Positions 40,728 through 42,169 of a stretch of DNA of 42,169 bases are shown piece after piece. This DNA comes from Novosphingobium sp. (GTDB lineage: Bacteria; Pseudomonadota; Alphaproteobacteria; Sphingomonadales; Sphingomonadaceae), in NCBI RefSeq assembly GCF_019748365.1, contig NZ_JAIEPN010000085.1, positions 1 through 42,169 on the forward strand. Direction: 5' to 3'. Every line of letters begins with the position of its first letter. The first letter of the stretch is position 1. The position numbers were made by a program, and so were the translations under genes. A model generated the notes under the pieces. That model did not search any database. It saw only the letters and a list, made by a program, of their open reading frames with translations, and was not told the origin of the DNA.

Positions 40728-40732
40728 AGCTG

Positions 40733-40825
40733 CCCCTCCCCCTCGAGGGGGAGGTCGGGTGGGGGTTTGCGGCGCTTGCAGGAGAGGCCGAACCCCCTCC
40801 CCCAACCCCTCCCCGCGGGGAGGGA
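40733..40825. repeat. Paired REP-like palindromic element (head to head)
   Basis: Two units in opposite orientation. The left unit (40733-40767) starts CCCCTCCCCCTCGAGGGGGA and ends GGTCGGGTGGGGGTT; the right unit (40791-40825) is its near reverse complement, ending CCCCGCGGGGAGGG. The spacer between is 23 bases. A single unit of the same pattern is at 11495-11528. Placed between convergent genes, it may serve as a bidirectional terminator or mRNA stabiliser. Confidence 0.75.
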
Positions 40826-40836
40826 GGCACGACGGA

Positions 40837-41139
40837 TCAAGGGCAGACCCCGCGCGTCGCCCCCGCTAGTTGCATCGTCTTGAGCCGAGCCTGGACCTCG
40901 GCCTTGTCCAGCACCCGCGCCTGCCCGGTGCGCGCATCGATCAGCAGCGGCGCGGCGCAATCGCTGTGCGGCGCGGTGCTCGAACCCTTCTCCGGCATCA
41001 TGAGCACCATCTCGGCGTCGGCATCACGGTAGACCACCCGCAGAACCGGGGCGCCTTCGTCGGGCTTGCGCTTTCCGGCAGGGGCTGCGTCGCAAGCGGT
41101 CAGCGCCAGCAAACCAGCCAGCGCGAGATATCGGCTCAA
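40837..41139 (-). CDS. Small lipoprotein, hypothetical
   Basis: 100 residues from a TTG start at 41139 that overlaps the stop of the previous gene (TTGA, four bases). Signal peptide SRYLALAGLLALTAC gives a lipobox with the lipidated cysteine at residue 16. The mature part has VLRVVYRDADAEMVLMMPEK and ends with a cysteine near the C-terminus (RGVCP), which could pair with the Cys in HSDCAAPL. No family recognised. The long upstream reading of the same frame is arginine- and alanine-rich and shadows the DUF2794 gene, so I reject it. Confidence 0.7.
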   Translation of the reverse strand: MSRYLALAGLLALTACDAAPAGKRKPDEGAPVLRVVYRDADAEMVLMMPEKGSSTAPHSDCAAPLLIDARTGQARVLDKAEVQARLKTMQLAGATRGVCP

Positions 41140-41507
41140 TCTTCCACGATCTTCAGCAATTTCCGCTCCAGCGGCGAAAGCACGCCCGCCAGCTCGTGCC
41201 CGCGCTTCAGCACCTGCCCCGCCTCGCCATAAAGCGTCCACATGCCTTGCTTGCTCCGCAGCGCAGGCCGCTTCTCGATCCGCGCTGTCGGGCGCTCGGC
41301 GGTGCGGCGGAACGCGGCAAAGCTCGCCGCATCCTTGCCGAAGTTCATCGCATAGTCGCGCCATTCCCCGGCCGCGACCATACGGCCATAAAGATCGAGT
41401 ATCCGCATGAGTTCGGGCCGTTCAAAGCCGACTTGCGGCTCGGCGCGCACTTGCGGGAATGGCAGCACAGAGGGGCCAAGACCGCCCGCATCGGCTCCGC
41501 CCTGCAC
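41136..41507 (-). CDS. DUF2794 domain-containing protein
   Basis: 123 residues. The pattern ELMRILDLYGRMVAAGEWRD, YAMNFGKDAASFAAFRRTAE, RIEKRPALRSKQGMWTLYGE and LKRGHELAGVL is that of DUF2794, a small soluble family of alphaproteobacteria with no assigned function. The start is a GTG at 41507 with AGGAG about 12 bases upstream, two bases after the cysE stop. Middle gene of a tight operon with cysE and a lipoprotein. Confidence 0.88.
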   Translation of the reverse strand: MQGGADAGGLGPSVLPFPQVRAEPQVGFERPELMRILDLYGRMVAAGEWRDYAMNFGKDAASFAAFRRTAERPTARIEKRPALRSKQGMWTLYGEAGQVLKRGHELAGVLSPLERKLLKIVED

Positions 41508-41509
41508 GC

Positions 41510-42169
41510 TCAGCTGCGGCTCCTGCGCCGGTTGCCGCCGCCGACGGGCGCGGGCGCATCAGCGCTGTCACCCTGCCGCTCGAGCAGCGCGGCGACTTGC
41601 GCCTTGAGCAGCGCGACTTCGGCCTCCAGCTCATCCACCCGGCTGCCGCCCGAGGGCTCGCACGGTTCCTTGCAGGGCGTGCCATAGGGGATGAAGTCCT
41701 TGAGCCAGGTCTCGACCGGCACCAGCGTGGAGCGCGCCTTGAGGCCGACCATGGTGGCGCCCTCGGGCACATCCTCGGTCACCACGGCATTGGCGCCGAC
41801 GCGCGCGCGCGGGCCGACCGTGATCGGGCCCAGGATCTGCGCGCCAGAACCGATGATCGCATTGTCGCAGAGCGTCGGGTGCCGCTTGCCGGGCACGCCG
41901 TTCGCCGGGTTGGTCCCGCCGAGCGTCACGCACTGGTAGATCGTCACATTGTTGCCGATCTCGGCCGTCTCGCCGATCACGGTAAAGCCATGGTCGATGA
42001 ACAAGTGCTTCCCGATCTTCGCGCCCGGATGGATGTCGATTCCGGTCAGGAAGCGGGCGAGGTGGTTCACGAAGCGCGCGAGGAAAAACATCTCGCGCAC
42101 GAACAGCCAATGCGCCACGCGGTGCAGGCCGACGGCGTGAAGCCCCGGATAAAGCAGGATTTCCCAGCG
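41510..42169 (-). CDS. cysE: Serine O-acetyltransferase, truncated by the window end
   Basis: At least 220 residues; the 5' end is past base 42169, since the frame stays open to the edge and begins with conserved [20 protein letters not shown]. The left-handed beta-helix follows: [60 protein letters not shown], and [19 protein letters not shown]. The enzyme acetylates serine for cysteine synthesis. The last 45 residues form a coiled-coil tail ([20 protein letters not shown]) plus a basic end, so the C-terminal Ile that docks cysteine synthase in E. coli CysE is not present. Confidence 0.95.
   Translation of the reverse strand, partial: RWEILLYPGLHAVGLHRVAHWLFVREMFFLARFVNHLARFLTGIDIHPGAKIGKHLFIDHGFTVIGETAEIGNNVTIYQCVTLGGTNPANGVPGKRHPTLCDNAIIGSGAQILGPITVGPRARVGANAVVTEDVPEGATMVGLKARSTLVPVETWLKDFIPYGTPCKEPCEPSGGSRVDELEAEVALLKAQVAALLERQGDSADAPAPVGGGNRRRSRS

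Noticed and set aside
38613..40805. A 730-codon open frame on the minus strand opposite ilvE and the SDR gene.
   Set aside because: Its protein is rich in Gly/Ala/Asp/Arg repeats with no recognisable domain and lies exactly opposite two clear genes; long antisense frames are common in GC-rich DNA.
1..42169. CRISPR arrays, prophage genes, toxin-antitoxin pairs, integrases.
   Set aside because: No regularly spaced repeats, phage structural genes or integrase motifs were seen; gene content is core-like.

Overview
The window is compact, GC-rich chromosomal DNA from an alphaproteobacterium of the order Sphingomonadales, most likely Novosphingobium. The main clue is the ABC exporter at 4246-6081: as far as I remember the published sequence, it matches the structurally studied Atm1 exporter of Novosphingobium aromaticivorans almost throughout. 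Other signs are the BamE / cytochrome bc1-chaperone / YceD block, TTG and GTG starts, and many genes that touch or overlap. No prophage, transposase, integrase, CRISPR array or tRNA gene was seen, so this looks like core chromosome rather than an island.

Layout. 1-66 is the 5' end of a 16S rRNA gene on the minus strand. Its leader, BoxA and a strong promoter with an A-tract lie in 67-450. 620-6753 (plus) holds a GT2 glycosyltransferase, a polysaccharide flippase, a two-motif aspartyl protease, the Atm1-type exporter and a secreted protein. 6750-7300 (minus) is a DUF1737 protein with a small membrane protein. 7381-10183 is a tandem pair of POT transporters. 10180-12652 (minus) is bamE, hslV and hslU. 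12848-15376 (plus) is a bc1 chaperone, YceD and a MATE exporter. 15381-21884 (minus) holds a small membrane protein, a HerA-type ATPase, a TIGR02186/TauE pair, and an NfrB-like processive glycosyltransferase followed by a barrel-like partner. 21986-24218 (plus) is nhaA, dps and a Nudix hydrolase. 24207-28700 holds dinB, a Bcr-type exporter and a GGDEF-EAL protein. 28815-30050 (minus) is apaG with a LysR regulator.

30150-32975 (plus) is recO, leuB and a Dol-P-Man-synthase-like/GtrA fusion, which faces a PMT-family mannosyltransferase (32984-34306, minus). metZ follows (34378-35586), then an inverted-repeat element, ubiK, tspO and tlyA. A lipoprotein gene diverges from tlyA. 38189-38633 is an unusual leader region before ilvE, followed by an SDR dehydrogenase and a paired palindromic element. 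The minus-strand operon cysE (cut by the window end), DUF2794 and a lipoprotein closes the window.

How genes work together. Several cell-surface themes recur: flippase plus glycosyltransferase; an NfrA/NfrB-like export pair; lipid-linked mannose synthesis facing a protein mannosyltransferase; and BamE. Amino-acid genes (leuB, metZ, ilvE, cysE) are scattered, each in its own transcription unit. The two places most worth follow-up are the ilvE leader (18-codon ORF with a 14-nt anti-Shine-Dalgarno match and two strong stem-loops) and the small NfrB-like system without the C-terminal regulatory domain of E. coli NfrB.
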